A stretch of 64,000 bases of DNA, from contig CM049317.1 in assembly GCA_026874595.1 (NCBI GenBank), positions 70,885,618 to 70,949,617 of the forward strand. The letters run 5' to 3'. Positions within the stretch are counted from its first letter, which is position 1. Each line of letters begins with the position of its first letter. Made by a program: the position numbers and the translations under genes. The DNA is from Sipunculus nudus (Eukaryota; Annelida; Sipuncula; Golfingiida; Sipunculidae). Shown here piece after piece: positions 63,831 to 64,000 of the stretch. The notes beneath the pieces are model-generated. The model was not told the origin of the DNA and ran no database searches. It was given only the letters and a program-made list of their open reading frames with translations.

Positions 63831-64000
63831 TGAACATAAATTTTGTAATGGAAAAAATCAGATTCTATAACACTAGGCAGCATGAAATGTCTAGGGGAAT
63901 GAATAAAGAAGTCAGTGCTTTTTTATTATTAAATATCTATAATTTATTCCTAAAACAACCCTAAAATTACAATACACTAAATCAATACAATTACACAGTA

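Overview
This is a 64-kb piece of AT-rich animal nuclear DNA. The genes are split into short exons by GT-AG introns, and there are long (TA)n microsatellites, a tRNA-derived SINE, foldback elements, a LINE tail and an LTR retrotransposon. The repeat types (a family ending in CCGCTTGGCGGAGGTAATAA, CGCGAA-rich repeats, GTCCGTC-rich repeats) resemble what I know from lophotrochozoans, most likely a mollusc. No marker gene confirms this and I cannot name a species. Most open frames of 60-100 codons here are chance or antisense frames.

The real genes belong to one family: small secreted proteins of about 155 residues whose mature part resembles the NTF2/SnoaL-like DUF4440 fold. Two copies are intact four-exon genes on the + strand, 23,329-25,099 (156 aa) and 30,441-33,076 (154 aa). 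Both have a signal-peptide exon and the same intron phases (1, 1, 2). Broken relatives lie at 6,296-6,750, 10,583-10,861, 12,924-13,269, 45,162-45,252, 48,042-48,329, 50,438-50,785 and 59,321-59,354.

The window is a nested tandem duplication. A unit of about 13 kb recurs five times: U1 1 to ~13.6 kb, U2 ~13.6-26.15 kb, U3 ~26.15-33.75 kb (shortened), U4 ~33.79-51.14 kb (carrying the retrotransposon) and U5 ~51.14 kb to the end. A full unit begins with repeat E, then palindromic repeat P, then repeat R1, and ends with a DUF4440-like gene. U1+U2 align with U4+U5 as one larger duplication, very similar by eye but with private deletions.

At 36,219-42,890 a Ty3/gypsy-type LTR retrotransposon on the minus strand has invaded the microsatellite of U4. 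It has 727- and 731-bp LTRs, a tRNA-Arg-like primer-binding site, a polypurine tract, a gag zinc knuckle, an aspartic protease, an integrase, a reverse transcriptase and RNase H. Integrase lies upstream of reverse transcriptase, the order of the Gmr1-like group and the reverse of ordinary Ty3/gypsy elements. The copy is inactive, with several frameshifts and stops.

The array looks like a family evolving by birth and death: two live copies among seven fragments, with repeats supplying the homology for unequal exchange. All alignments and identities here are by eye.
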